In this document: piece after piece, positions 6,609 through 14,442 of the stretch | Numbering within the stretch: position 1 is the first letter of the stretch | Layout of the letters: every line of letters begins with the position of its first letter | From: Oscillospiraceae bacterium | Lineage (GTDB): Bacteria > Bacillota > Clostridia > Oscillospirales > Acutalibacteraceae | Assembly: GCA_015065505.1 (NCBI GenBank) | Contig: SVQE01000010.1 | Location: 1 to 52,023, forward strand | Length of the DNA: 52,023 nucleotides | Direction: 5' to 3' | Notes under the pieces: generated by a model | Told to the model about the DNA's origin: nothing | The model's database searches: none | What the model saw: the letters and a program-made list of their open reading frames with translations, nothing else | Position numbers and translations under genes: made by a program

Positions 6609-9137
6609 TTACATAGACATATCCGATGAATAATCAGGACCGCCGACTTGAGCAGGTCCGTCGTCCTGTGCAGGTGACTCATCCTGAGTGGGCGTGCTGT
6701 CTTGAGCAGGTGACTCATCCTGAGTGGGTGTGCTGTCTTGAGCAGGCTCATTATTCTGCTCAGGCGCATCGTTCTGTTCAGGTTCTTTTCCTGCTTCTTC
6801 AACGCTGCCGTTGCTCTGCTCAGGTTGGTTTTCCTGTTCGGGTTGCTCCCCTGCTTCTTCAGCGTTACCGTTGTTCTGCTCGGGTTGGTTTTCCTGTTCA
6901 GGTTGCTCCCCTGCTTCTTCAACGCTGCCGTTGCTCTGCTCGGGTTGGTCTGCCTGTTCAGGTTGCGCGCCTGCTTCTTCACCGTTACCGTTGTTCTGCT
7001 CGGGTTGGTCTGCCTGTTTGGGACTATCCTCCTGCTCGGGTTCGTCTTCCTGCTCGGGCTCACCCTCCTGTTCGGGTTCATCCTCCTGTTCAGGCTCGTC
7101 ATCCTGTTCAGGTTCGTCTTCCTGTTCTGGCTCGCCCTCTTGCTCAGGACTATCTTCCTGCTCAGGTTCGTCTTCCTGTTCGGGAGCATCTTCCTGCTCG
7201 GGACTATCTTCCTGCTCAGGTTTGCCTTCCTGTTCAGGTTCGCCTTCCTGCTCAGGTTCGTCTTCCTGCTCGGGTTCGTCCTCTTGTTCAGGTTCGTCCT
7301 CCTGTTCAGGTTCATTATTTAGATTCTGTTCACTTTCGGGTGTTTCGGATTGATTCTCATTACCTACACCCGGAAGAGTCGGTGCTTCTTCAGGAGCAGC
7401 TTCCTGCTCGTTTTTCGGAGCTTCAGTTTGATTCTCTTCACCTACGCCCGGAAGAGTCGGTGCCTCTTCGGGAGAAGCTTCCTGCTCGTTTTCCGGAGCT
7501 TCAGTTTGATTCTCTTCACCTACACCCGAAAGAGTCGGCGCTTCTTCAGGAGCAGCTTCCTGCTCAGTTGTTTGTGCGTTTTGAACTCTTACCGGCATAT
7601 CGTATCCGAGTTCCTGAGCAGCGGCAATACGGTGTCTTCCGTTGTCGATGTAATCATATCCGCCATCGGGTCTTTGTTCAACCTGAACCATATTATCAGG
7701 GTCATAATATGCCATTGCTGCATCGTGAAGTTGAGGATCGTTCTTTATCTGTTCGAAAGTTTCACCATTGTTCATACGGTCCTGTATTTCGGGGAGCTTT
7801 TCAGCAAGATTCATATAATCCTGCTTTGTGTTTCCGTGATGATCCCAAAAATGAGGACTGTCCATACCCATGGCAGTATCAGTATTAATATCCGAAGCAT
7901 TAATCTGTCTTACAGGTGTTTTCGATGGCTGTTCAGAAACATCTGACGGCAGAATTTTACCTCTTTGCGAGTTATCATAACCTTGATGGGCATTAAGGTC
8001 TTTTGCCTCATCAATTGCCTCTTCAAGTCCAATTCTTCTTTGACCCGATGAAACATCATAAGCATTCTGAGAAACCGGCCCGGGTTTCGCATCCGGATCG
8101 CTCAGAATATCAAGATTTGTGCAATGCGGTTCGATAGCTCTGTCCGGGTATATAGCACTGTTATTATAATTTTGAAGCTGAGCGCGTGTTGGATTATTGC
8201 AAAAGTATTTGTCACGCTCGCTTTTGTTTTCAGCTCCGCTGCGCGCTAAGCTGTTCCCTGCTTTTTCAATATCGAATTCACCGTTGCTGTTATAGAAATC
8301 GTTATTAATTTTATCATAGTTTGCTTTTGCGTTCTGAGCATCCCTTAACGCGTTTTCTCTTTCAAGAGCGGACGCATTGGGATTATTTAAAGCTTCGTTA
8401 TACTTATTAATTTTGTTATTTAAATCGTCCCTTGCATACTCCCTTGAAATACCTGCAACCTTTTCGCAATCCGCTGTTCTTCCGTCAAGATATGCTTTCT
8501 GAGCATTGCAATAGTTTGAATAGTTTTGTTCGCCCCCCAAATGGCTTGTAAATTCGGGAGATGACATAACCTCGTTAGCAAAGGTGTGGGCATCATATTC
8601 TTCCGGCTGCATAAAGTATTTTATTCCGCTGCCATAATAATTGCCGTACGCCTGATTATCCCTAATTCCCTGCATATTGTTTGCTATTTTGGCATCGGGG
8701 GAAGCAAAGCCGTTTTTGCAATCACTCTGATATGCATGCCTGCCTTCATGAATAACGGTATCCATTCCGTCGAACGGATTCATCCTGCCGTTAATATAGC
8801 CCTCATCCATATACAGCTTATCAGTATTCGGGTCATAATAGCCGACTGCGCCGTTTTCGCGCGCACTTACATCGGAAAAAACAATCTGCCTTTCAGCTCT
8901 TCCCTCTGCCTGAGCCATATGATGCTCCAGCGCCTGGTATGCATTCATTCTTTCCTGATATGAAGCATTGTTCCAGTTATCCGATTTGAATGAATCGAGA
9001 AAATCATAGGAATTTCCTGGTGCGCTGTTTGGCGCTGTATCAGGGGTGCTCAATATTTGATTTTTAACCATCGGCTCATCAGCATTATTAATGCTTGGAT
9101 TATTGTGCGAGCCAAATAAACCATTAAAAATTGACAT
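6609..9137 (-). CDS. HExxH metallopeptidase / ParB-like protein with Glu-Pro repeat tail
   Basis: 842 aa, not assigned to a named family. An N-terminal zincin-like region has VIHEGRHAYQ at about 128-137 (HExxH, His130 and His134). QPEEYDAHTFANEV near 177-190 is a likely third-ligand helix. Residues 230-290 are helical and charged. Residues about 455-520 resemble a ParB/sulfiredoxin-like fold with DNGRHRIAAAQELG then PVRV. From about 525 to the end the chain is low complexity: three copies of a 26-residue unit with APTLPGVGEENQ, over 20 EPEQED-type hexapeptides, larger EAGEQPEQENQPEQ units, then TPTQDESPAQD units. No signal peptide is visible. It overlaps the 104-aa gene (TAATG) and lies 18 bases before the ATPase gene. 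It may be a secreted effector or a scaffold protease. Confidence 0.72.
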   Translation of the reverse strand: MSIFNGLFGSHNNPSINNADEPMVKNQILSTPDTAPNSAPGNSYDFLDSFKSDNWNNASYQERMNAYQALEHHMAQAEGRAERQIVFSDVSARENGAVGYYDPNTDKLYMDEGYINGRMNPFDGMDTVIHEGRHAYQSDCKNGFASPDAKIANNMQGIRDNQAYGNYYGSGIKYFMQPEEYDAHTFANEVMSSPEFTSHLGGEQNYSNYCNAQKAYLDGRTADCEKVAGISREYARDDLNNKINKYNEALNNPNASALERENALRDAQNAKANYDKINNDFYNSNGEFDIEKAGNSLARSGAENKSERDKYFCNNPTRAQLQNYNNSAIYPDRAIEPHCTNLDILSDPDAKPGPVSQNAYDVSSGQRRIGLEEAIDEAKDLNAHQGYDNSQRGKILPSDVSEQPSKTPVRQINASDINTDTAMGMDSPHFWDHHGNTKQDYMNLAEKLPEIQDRMNNGETFEQIKNDPQLHDAAMAYYDPDNMVQVEQRPDGGYDYIDNGRHRIAAAQELGYDMPVRVQNAQTTEQEAAPEEAPTLSGVGEENQTEAPENEQEASPEEAPTLPGVGEENQTEAPKNEQEAAPEEAPTLPGVGNENQSETPESEQNLNNEPEQEDEPEQEDEPEQEDEPEQEGEPEQEGKPEQEDSPEQEDAPEQEDEPEQEDSPEQEGEPEQEDEPEQDDEPEQEDEPEQEGEPEQEDEPEQEDSPKQADQPEQNNGNGEEAGAQPEQADQPEQSNGSVEEAGEQPEQENQPEQNNGNAEEAGEQPEQENQPEQSNGSVEEAGKEPEQNDAPEQNNEPAQDSTPTQDESPAQDSTPTQDESPAQDDGPAQVGGPDYSSDMSM

Positions 9138-9451
9138 TATTTCTTACCAAAATTCATAAAACCGAAGTATTTGCAATAGTTTTCGTCAGTCATAATTTTG
9201 TTGAGCTCATTAAACACATCAAGAACTTCGTAATTCGTGTGTTCGGCGATTTTTGTTAAAGACCATCCCTCATATTCAAAATCAGGGTATTCACCGCTTT
9301 CAAGATAATTGTCAAAAAGCTCCTGTACCTTAGGTACAAAGCCTTCAATCATTTTTTTCCAGACATACATCTCAAAATCCAGATTGCTTTGAGGAACGGG
9401 CGCAACGCCTTTGCTCTTGCAGATAAGTTCTTTTAATTTGCTGTCATCCAT
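9137..9451 (-). CDS. Conserved-looking 104-aa protein, unknown
   Basis: An acidic, helical small protein with several aromatic residues (YVWKKMIEGFVPKVQELF; YPDFEYEGWSLTKIAEHTNYEV). The second stretch could be a small helix-turn-helix-like segment, but this is weak. No cysteine motif or membrane segment stands out. AGAGGTGTTACA precedes the ATG, and its stop overlaps the start of the metallopeptidase gene (TAATG). Translational coupling suggests an adaptor, chaperone or immunity-like partner of the 842-aa protein. That role is inference from position and size only. Confidence 0.66.
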   Translation of the reverse strand: MDDSKLKELICKSKGVAPVPQSNLDFEMYVWKKMIEGFVPKVQELFDNYLESGEYPDFEYEGWSLTKIAEHTNYEVLDVFNELNKIMTDENYCKYFGFMNFGKK

Positions 9452-9463
9452 TGTAACACCTCT

Positions 9464-9492
9464 TTAAAAATGCCTCAGGTCACCCTGAGGCA
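9464..9492 (-). terminator. Intra-cluster terminator or attenuator hairpin
   Basis: TGCCTCAGG / CCTGAGGCA stem with a 4-nt loop, followed on the minus strand by TTTTTAA. It lies between the 371-aa gene and the 104-aa gene, so it may set the ratio of the first gene to the rest of the cluster or split it into two transcripts. Confidence 0.72.
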
Positions 9493-9504
9493 AAATCAAG
9501 TTTG

Positions 9505-10620
9505 TTATTGTTTCCATTTTTCTATTGCGGCATCGCCGAGAGTTCGGATATCATCAATCATTGTTCCAACTTCTTTGATAGCAATATCTGTGTCAACCCA
9601 AGGCAAAACCTCAAGGAATCCTGAGCTTTCTTCTCTGTTCTTTCCGAATAAGAAACCTAATAATGCGATTGGCTGTTCTTTCATAACTTCAATTCCTGAA
9701 AGCGCACCCTTGGTTTTAATCTTAATAACAAGATTCGGAACAAAGGCGATAAGGAAAATGTTTAATAATGCAATAAGAACCATAACCGAAAGAATTATTG
9801 CGCAAATAACAGCAGTAACTTTATTAATATCGCTGCTATAATAGCCTACGTGACCCACTGCTCTTTGAGCCACAGAGCCGCCAATAAAAGAAAGAACAAT
9901 AAGCCTTAAAGTGTAAAACCTGTTATAAGTTTTCTTTTTTCTTAAATATATTGCAAGGAATATCCATGCTCCGATTGCAAGTATGCCAAAAACCACAATG
10001 AAAAATGTTATGATTCCGTTAAATACAGGCGCTCTGTCTCCGTCGCATAAATTTGCGATTAAAAATCCGGGTGTAGCAAACAAGCCTGTAAGTATTATTG
10101 CAATAAGGAAATTGAAAAAATTGAATTCAGGTCTGTTTCGGAATTCAGCACCTGCAATCTCATCAATCTTAAACTCTTCGTGCAGAGTAACCTTGCCCAT
10201 AATGGAACGGCCTGTAGCTCTGAAAATAACTCTTTTGTTTGTAACCTGAAGCTTTCCTTCAGCCTTTGAAAGAGTAATTCTTGTTCTGAGTCTTGCAATT
10301 TTGTATTGCTTTATAGGAATTTCTCCGTCGTTTGCATTAATAACATCGGGAACAATATCTAATCCGCGTTCAAAGCTGTTTCCAAGTGAGTTTCTAACCT
10401 CGTTGGTTGCGTCTCCAACCTGTGAAACGAAATCGTTATATTTGGTTTTAACAGCCTCTTTATCGATTGAAACACCGATAGTATCTCCTTCTTCTTTAAA
10501 ATCAACGGAGCGGTTGTCTGTGGACGGTTTAGGTCTAACAGGAGGAGTGTTGTTGGCGGCTGGGCAAATATGCTGCTGACCGTCAATTAATTCCTGACCG
10601 CATTTTGTACAAAATCCCAT
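9505..10620 (-). CDS. Zinc-ribbon, GRAM/PH-like multi-pass membrane protein
   Basis: 371 aa. MGFCTKCGQELIDGQQHICP is a compact zinc ribbon (Cys4, Cys7, Cys19 and a nearby His). Residues about 105-160 read LQVTNKRVIFRATGRSIMG, the usual bacterial PH/GRAM-type pattern (L.VTNKRVIF) linked to membrane-surface binding. Four predicted TM helices follow: about 167-191, 203-226, 238-255 and 268-294. After these comes a cytosolic C-terminus. AGGAGAGAATTAT precedes the ATG. It heads the minus-strand cluster under a good sigma-A-type promoter. A terminator-like hairpin separates it from the next gene, so it may be co-expressed or only neighbouring. Its function is unknown. Confidence 0.75.
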   Translation of the reverse strand: MGFCTKCGQELIDGQQHICPAANNTPPVRPKPSTDNRSVDFKEEGDTIGVSIDKEAVKTKYNDFVSQVGDATNEVRNSLGNSFERGLDIVPDVINANDGEIPIKQYKIARLRTRITLSKAEGKLQVTNKRVIFRATGRSIMGKVTLHEEFKIDEIAGAEFRNRPEFNFFNFLIAIILTGLFATPGFLIANLCDGDRAPVFNGIITFFIVVFGILAIGAWIFLAIYLRKKKTYNRFYTLRLIVLSFIGGSVAQRAVGHVGYYSSDINKVTAVICAIILSVMVLIALLNIFLIAFVPNLVIKIKTKGALSGIEVMKEQPIALLGFLFGKNREESSGFLEVLPWVDTDIAIKEVGTMIDDIRTLGDAAIEKWKQ

Positions 10621-10652
10621 ATAATTCTCTCCTTTTTTATATATATAATAAC

Positions 10653-10681
10653 ATTATAGTACTAATAATATACAAAGTCAA
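10653..10681 (-). promoter_or_regulatory. Sigma-A-type promoter for the 3519-10620 cluster
   Basis: On the minus strand TTGACT and TATAAT are separated by exactly 17 bases. The -10 box lies about 33 bases before the ATG of the 371-aa gene. The surrounding 80 bases are strongly AT-rich. Confidence 0.75.
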
Positions 10682-10757
10682 TATTTTAATAAACGTGTCA
10701 AAAAAAGCAACAAAATTCATCAATCAGGTGCGGCTCATTGCGGTGCGTGATTAAAAA

Positions 10758-10796
10758 TTAAACGCCGAAAGTCTTTTTTCAGTCTTTCGGCGTTTT
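10758..10796 (-). terminator. Terminator after the HAD/nucleosidase pair
   Basis: AACGCCGAAAG / CTTTCGGCGTT, an 11-bp stem with A- and T-rich flanks, just downstream of the minus-strand gene ending at 10805. Confidence 0.85.
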
Positions 10797-10804
10797 AGTA
10801 TTTA

Positions 10805-11374
10805 TTATTTTATTTGGGTTACGGTGTTCTTTTTAACAACAAAGGCGTGGTTTGCTTTTTCAATCAGCACAGCATCATTTTCGGGCGAATCGGTGTAAAA
10901 ATTCTCAATCGGAATATCGCCGTATTCCCTTTCATACGCCTTAATTTTGTTTTCGCGGATGTTGACAAAAAGGATTTTTCCGCTTTCTCTGTCAACGCGC
11001 GAGGTAAGGTGCCTTTTAATGCCGAGGCGGCGGCAGATTTCCTCAATATTGAAGTCGGGCGAAGCTGTTATAATCAAATCATCATCAGAGCGCAGCTTTT
11101 CGTAAAGCGGCTTGATTTTCTTTTCGTGCTTATCCCAGAACACCTTCGGGTCGTTTTCAAAATCAAAGACGCGAAGGGAATCTTTCTCAACAATCGGAAC
11201 ATAGTGCTCAATAACCTCGCCAAGTGATACATCGCCCTTTTTGTAGCGCGCAAAGGCTTTTAAAACCGTTGGCAGAAGCTTTATCAGCCACGGCTTTCGC
11301 ACAATGTAGAAAAAGAACAAATCAAGCGTGCTTTCGCCGTCGTATATGGTGTTATCAAAATCAAAAACATTCAT
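10805..11374 (-). CDS. HAD-superfamily phosphatase (HAD-IB, SerB-like)
   Basis: 189-aa haloacid-dehalogenase-type phosphohydrolase. Motif I is DFDNTIYDG (nucleophile Asp5, acid/base Asp7), motif II is IITASPD and motif IV is TDSPENDA. A helical cap of moderate size lies between motifs I and II, as in subfamily IB (phosphoserine phosphatase and related polyprenyl- or lipid-phosphate phosphatases). Hydrophobic stretches in the cap (LDLFFFYIV, LIKLLPTVL) hint at a membrane-near or lipid-like substrate. It lies 18 bases downstream of the nucleosidase-like gene on the same strand, so the two are probably one transcript. The substrate is unknown. Confidence 0.82.
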   Translation of the reverse strand: MNVFDFDNTIYDGESTLDLFFFYIVRKPWLIKLLPTVLKAFARYKKGDVSLGEVIEHYVPIVEKDSLRVFDFENDPKVFWDKHEKKIKPLYEKLRSDDDLIITASPDFNIEEICRRLGIKRHLTSRVDRESGKILFVNIRENKIKAYEREYGDIPIENFYTDSPENDAVLIEKANHAFVVKKNTVTQIK

Positions 11375-11392
11375 AGTTCAAATAAATCTTAG

Positions 11393-12154
11393 TTAATAAG
11401 GCAGGTGGTTTTCAAAAAGATATTTTGCAAAGCGCGAGCTTGTATATGCCGCGAATTTCTGATACTTATCGCTTTTTTCGGCATCAGCAAAATCGCAGAT
11501 GCTTTTAATAACTATTGCCTTTGGCTTTGGCTCTGTTGAATTCTGCGCCGCATAAAAAACGCTGTAGGATTCCATATCAAGGCCAACGGTTTTCGGGAAG
11601 AGAGAATGAATCTGCTTGCTTACAACATCGCGGTTTGCAACAACGCTGTTGCCGCACGCCATAGGTCCTATATGAACAAAAAACTCATTATCGGGGTTCT
11701 TTTTTATTCCGTAAATAATTTCAAGAATATCGCTGTCCATATGAATTGCAACAGGTCTCGGAAGAAAGCCGATATCGCCGAAGGTAATCTCGGCATTATC
11801 AGCGCTTACAAACTTACCCGAAGCATAGTTCCAGATAACATCGGGAACTATAACATCGCCGTATATCTGCTCAGCGCCTATTCCTGCAGCAATTCCCGTC
11901 ATAATAAGATATCGGGGTCTGAACTTATTAATAATCTTTGAGGCAAGATGCGATGCCGCCGTCATACCCATTTCTTTTTGCTTTGCGGTTATAACACGGT
12001 GCTGAACGCCATCCTTAACGAATGCTGCTTCGTAATAAATCTGATTATCATCGTGCTGCTTAATTTCTTTCCAGGAAGCATAAAGGCTTTTAACGCTTTC
12101 CTCTTCGATATCAACAGCCGTAACAATCGCAACATCATAAATATAATCCATCAA
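11393..12154 (-). CDS. Nucleoside phosphorylase / MTA-SAH nucleosidase family
   Basis: 253 aa of the PNP/UDP phosphorylase fold. IMTGIAAGIG near 108-117 is the Gly-rich substrate loop, GDVIVPD follows, GLDMESYSVFYAA holds the purine/ribose-binding Met-Glu pair, and ICDFADAEKSDKYQ carries the catalytic Asp region. These features fit MTAN-like enzymes that cleave N-glycosidic bonds. Similar domains also occur in signalling or defence proteins, but here it stands alone without a fused effector domain. The next gene downstream is the HAD phosphatase, so nucleotide or nucleoside salvage is the simplest reading. Confidence 0.8.
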   Translation of the reverse strand: MMDYIYDVAIVTAVDIEEESVKSLYASWKEIKQHDDNQIYYEAAFVKDGVQHRVITAKQKEMGMTAASHLASKIINKFRPRYLIMTGIAAGIGAEQIYGDVIVPDVIWNYASGKFVSADNAEITFGDIGFLPRPVAIHMDSDILEIIYGIKKNPDNEFFVHIGPMACGNSVVANRDVVSKQIHSLFPKTVGLDMESYSVFYAAQNSTEPKPKAIVIKSICDFADAEKSDKYQKFAAYTSSRFAKYLFENHLPY

Positions 12155-12357
12155 GCCACCCCCATTTCGTCATAAAAGAATTTTAACATAACAAACGGGC
12201 ATTTGCAAACGGAAAAATAACTGTTGTTTAATAAAATAACGGCTTTAAACATAGATTCTCAGTGTTCAAATCAATAACTATCGGCTTTTATTTTACAATA
12301 TGCTGTTTCTTTTCAAATAAAAATATGCTAATATACTATTAGACGGGAGGCGATATA

Positions 12358-13977
12358 ATGGCATTAGAAATGAGAACGAGGCAATATGCCGAAACCGACA
12401 CCGATTTAAAAGCACAAAGCATTGATGAGTTTTCAGAATGGCTATATGAAAATCTCAGCGCTGTCGGCATTGAAAAAAGAAGCTGCATGAAAGCCCGCCT
12501 GCTCACCGAGGAATTATTACTTCGCTTGCGCGATAAGTTCGGAGAGGATGTTTGCATTAAAGCAAATATTGAAGGCTCATTTCACCATCAAAGATTGCGT
12601 ATGGTGCTTGACGGAGAGCCGTTTAACCCATTGAGCGAAACGAACGCGGAGCTTGGCGAATGGAATTCTTCGTTGCAAACCGCCGTTGGCTTATACTTCA
12701 AATACACATATTCATGGGGTAAAAACATTCTAAGGCTGAACTTCCCCATGAAGAGAATGAATCAGGTATTAAAAATATTCATATATATTGCCGTTGGCGT
12801 TCTTTTGGCTGTTGCAGGCTTGATGCTTTTGCCGCAAGGAGCGCAAAAAGACCTTACAACATATGTTTTAAAGCCGACCTACACTATCTGGAACAACATT
12901 TTAAATACGATTTCCGCTCCGATTATCTTTTTCACAGTCATAACAACCATGCTGAACACCAAACGCATTGACCGACAGGGCGGAAACGCCTCAAATGTTG
13001 TGCTGCGCTATTTTGTTTTAAGCTTTATAATTACCGCTGCCGCAGCTCTTATTGCAATACCTGTTTTTCTTCCAAATTCTTCCTTTACGCATATCAGAGA
13101 CAGCCTGCTGTCGGATATAACCGGCTATTTTTCAGGCTTTGTTCCATCCAATATAGTTGAACCCTTTTTAACCTCAAACACACCGCAGCTGCTTTTGATG
13201 GCTTTTGTTGTCGGAGCAGCGTTGATAGTGCTTGGCAACAGCGTTGCAGCTGTTAAGGAGATTGTGCGTGAAATCAATATTGTTGGTTTAAAGCTTGCCG
13301 ACTGGGTCAGCAGGCTTGTGCCGCTCTTTGCCGCAATTCTTTTGATTTTCGGAATTTTAAAAGGCGAACAAAAGGTGTTTATCAATATGTGGATACCCCT
13401 GCTGCTTTCTGTAGGGCTTTCCGTTTTTGTTATGGGTGCAATTCTGGTGATTGTCGGCATTATTCTGAAAATAAAACCGCGATTGCTCGGCAAAAAGATT
13501 CAAAAGCCCTTCTACACTGCGCTTAAAACAGGCTCGCTCGATGCGTCATTTGAGCAAACGAAATTTTCCTGTGTTAACAGACTCGGGATTGATTACACCT
13601 ATACCAACATCAGTCTGCCGCAGGGTTTAGTTCTTTATATGCCCGTCAGCGCTATCGGAACTCTGATTTTCACAGTTTACACCGCAAGCGTTTACGGGGT
13701 TAAGGTTGATGCCTTCTGGATTATCTGCACCATAGTTCTTGCTGTTTTGCTTTTTGTTGCAACCCCACCTGTGCCCGGAGCTAACCTGCTTGCATATGTT
13801 GTTTTCTTTTCAGCACTTAAAATTCCTAATGAAGCGCTGATGGGCGCAATGATTTTCGACATTATTTTCGGAATTTTCGCAGGCGCAGGAAATCAGTTCC
13901 TGCTGCAGCTTGAACTTATTTGGCAGGCAAAACGCATCGGACTTTTAGATAAAGAAAAGCTAAGAAAGAAAATATAA
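12358..13977 (+). CDS. RsbW-like ATPase domain fused to SDF dicarboxylate/amino-acid symporter
   Basis: 539 aa. Residues about 1-135 look like a GHKL ATPase of the anti-sigma type: TEELLLRLRDKFG stands at the N-box and MVLDGEPFNPLSE matches the D.G.PF.P G1 box of RsbW-like domains. The usual N-box Asn is not evident, so ATP use is doubtful. From about 142 to the end is a sodium:dicarboxylate/amino-acid symporter (SDF family) with eight or so TM helices, re-entrant loops and the late segment ATPPVPGANLLAYVVFF. GGGAGG stands just before the ATG. It is divergent from the nucleosidase gene and monocistronic, with a terminator at 13985. Regulated uptake of an acidic amino acid or dicarboxylate is inferred. 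Confidence 0.78.
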   Translation: MALEMRTRQYAETDTDLKAQSIDEFSEWLYENLSAVGIEKRSCMKARLLTEELLLRLRDKFGEDVCIKANIEGSFHHQRLRMVLDGEPFNPLSETNAELGEWNSSLQTAVGLYFKYTYSWGKNILRLNFPMKRMNQVLKIFIYIAVGVLLAVAGLMLLPQGAQKDLTTYVLKPTYTIWNNILNTISAPIIFFTVITTMLNTKRIDRQGGNASNVVLRYFVLSFIITAAAALIAIPVFLPNSSFTHIRDSLLSDITGYFSGFVPSNIVEPFLTSNTPQLLLMAFVVGAALIVLGNSVAAVKEIVREINIVGLKLADWVSRLVPLFAAILLIFGILKGEQKVFINMWIPLLLSVGLSVFVMGAILVIVGIILKIKPRLLGKKIQKPFYTALKTGSLDASFEQTKFSCVNRLGIDYTYTNISLPQGLVLYMPVSAIGTLIFTVYTASVYGVKVDAFWIICTIVLAVLLFVATPPVPGANLLAYVVFFSALKIPNEALMGAMIFDIIFGIFAGAGNQFLLQLELIWQAKRIGLLDKEKLRKKI

Positions 13978-13984
13978 GCAAAGA

Positions 13985-14016
13985 AGAGCAAGGAGAAATT
14001 CTTGCTCTTTGTTTAT
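13985..14016 (+). terminator. Terminator of the symporter gene
   Basis: AAGAGCAAG / CTTGCTCTT stem with an 8-nt loop, followed by TGTTTATT. Confidence 0.75.
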
Positions 14017-14121
14017 TAATATATTGTTCTATTATCAATTAACCTATTCTTGCCTCCCTTTCGTCTAAACATATGGAGCGAAGCGACCGGCTAAACCCTA
14101 ACACCTAAAACCTAACAAAAA

Positions 14122-14150
14122 CCACGAAGCGAACGCTTTGTGGCATTTTT
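14122..14150. terminator. Bidirectional terminator beside the decayed peptide gene
   Basis: CCACGAAGCG / CGCTTTGTGG stem with one G-T pair and a two-base loop, flanked by CATTTTT on the right and AACAAAAA on the left. It sits just past the stop of the minus-strand remnant at 14153. The bases between 14017 and 14121 hold a short CCTAA-type repeat and no gene. Confidence 0.65.
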
Positions 14151-14152
14151 GT

Positions 14153-14239
14153 TTATACTCCTACAAACGGAATGTTTTCCGTTTCAAAACTGTCGGGTGT
14201 GTAGGCTGCTCCGCCCTTACAATTGCCGTGCGCAACACA
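14153..14239 (-). pseudogene. Decayed copy of the 43-aa peptide gene
   Basis: Reading the minus strand, the last codons give AAYTPDSFETENIPFVGV and a stop. This matches the end of the intact small gene at 14297 (YTPGTFETDAIPLE). Upstream the frame meets a TAG at 14240-14242, and no start or ribosome binding site is visible, so the N-terminal half is lost. It lies beyond the terminator hairpin of the intact gene and has its own terminator at 14122. This indicates a former tandem copy. Confidence 0.6.
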
Positions 14240-14257
14240 CTAAATTCGTAATTAAGC

Positions 14258-14290
14258 AAAAAACTGCAGCAGCTTTCGCCACTGCAGTTA
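14258..14290 (-). terminator. Terminator after the 43-aa peptide gene
   Basis: AACTGCAG / CTGCAGTT stem with a short GC-containing inner loop and a T-run on the minus strand (complement of GCAAAAAA). Confidence 0.72.
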
Positions 14291-14296
14291 TTTTGT

Positions 14297-14428
14297 TTAC
14301 TCAAGCGGAATCGCATCTGTTTCGAAGGTTCCGGGAGTATAGTCCATCGGGGTTTCCGATGTTGTTATAACATCCTGTGAGGAGGTTATAACAACTTTTA
14401 GAACCGGCTCATTATATTCTATGTTCAT
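14297..14428 (-). CDS. 43-aa acidic peptide, DVITTS type
   Basis: A short gene reading MNIEYNEPVLKVVITSSQ, then DVITTSETP, then YTPGTFETDAIPLE and a stop. TAAGGAGGTAAAACAAT immediately precedes the ATG, and the TAA in that string is the stop of the 1784-aa secreted protein, so the two are translationally coupled. The pattern (a Pro near residue 8, a hydrophobic strand, DVITTS, an acidic end) recalls many unannotated small Clostridia proteins. It has no signal peptide. Its position suggests a tail partner, a precursor-like peptide, or a modifier of the large protein. The decayed tandem copy downstream supports it being a real gene. Confidence 0.7.
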   Translation of the reverse strand: MNIEYNEPVLKVVITSSQDVITTSETPMDYTPGTFETDAIPLE

Positions 14429-14442
14429 ATTGTTTTACCTCC

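Noticed and set aside
6584-7946. Several long overlapping frames on both strands across the Glu/Pro repeat region
   Set aside because: They are shadows of the codon-periodic repeats in the 842-aa gene. They show Arg/Asn-, Cys/Ser- or Leu/Phe-only composition and have no ribosome sites.
3519-10620. Conjugative element or ICE
   Set aside because: Only a coupling-type ATPase is present. No relaxase, VirB4, lytic transglycosylase, integrase or att pair was found around it.
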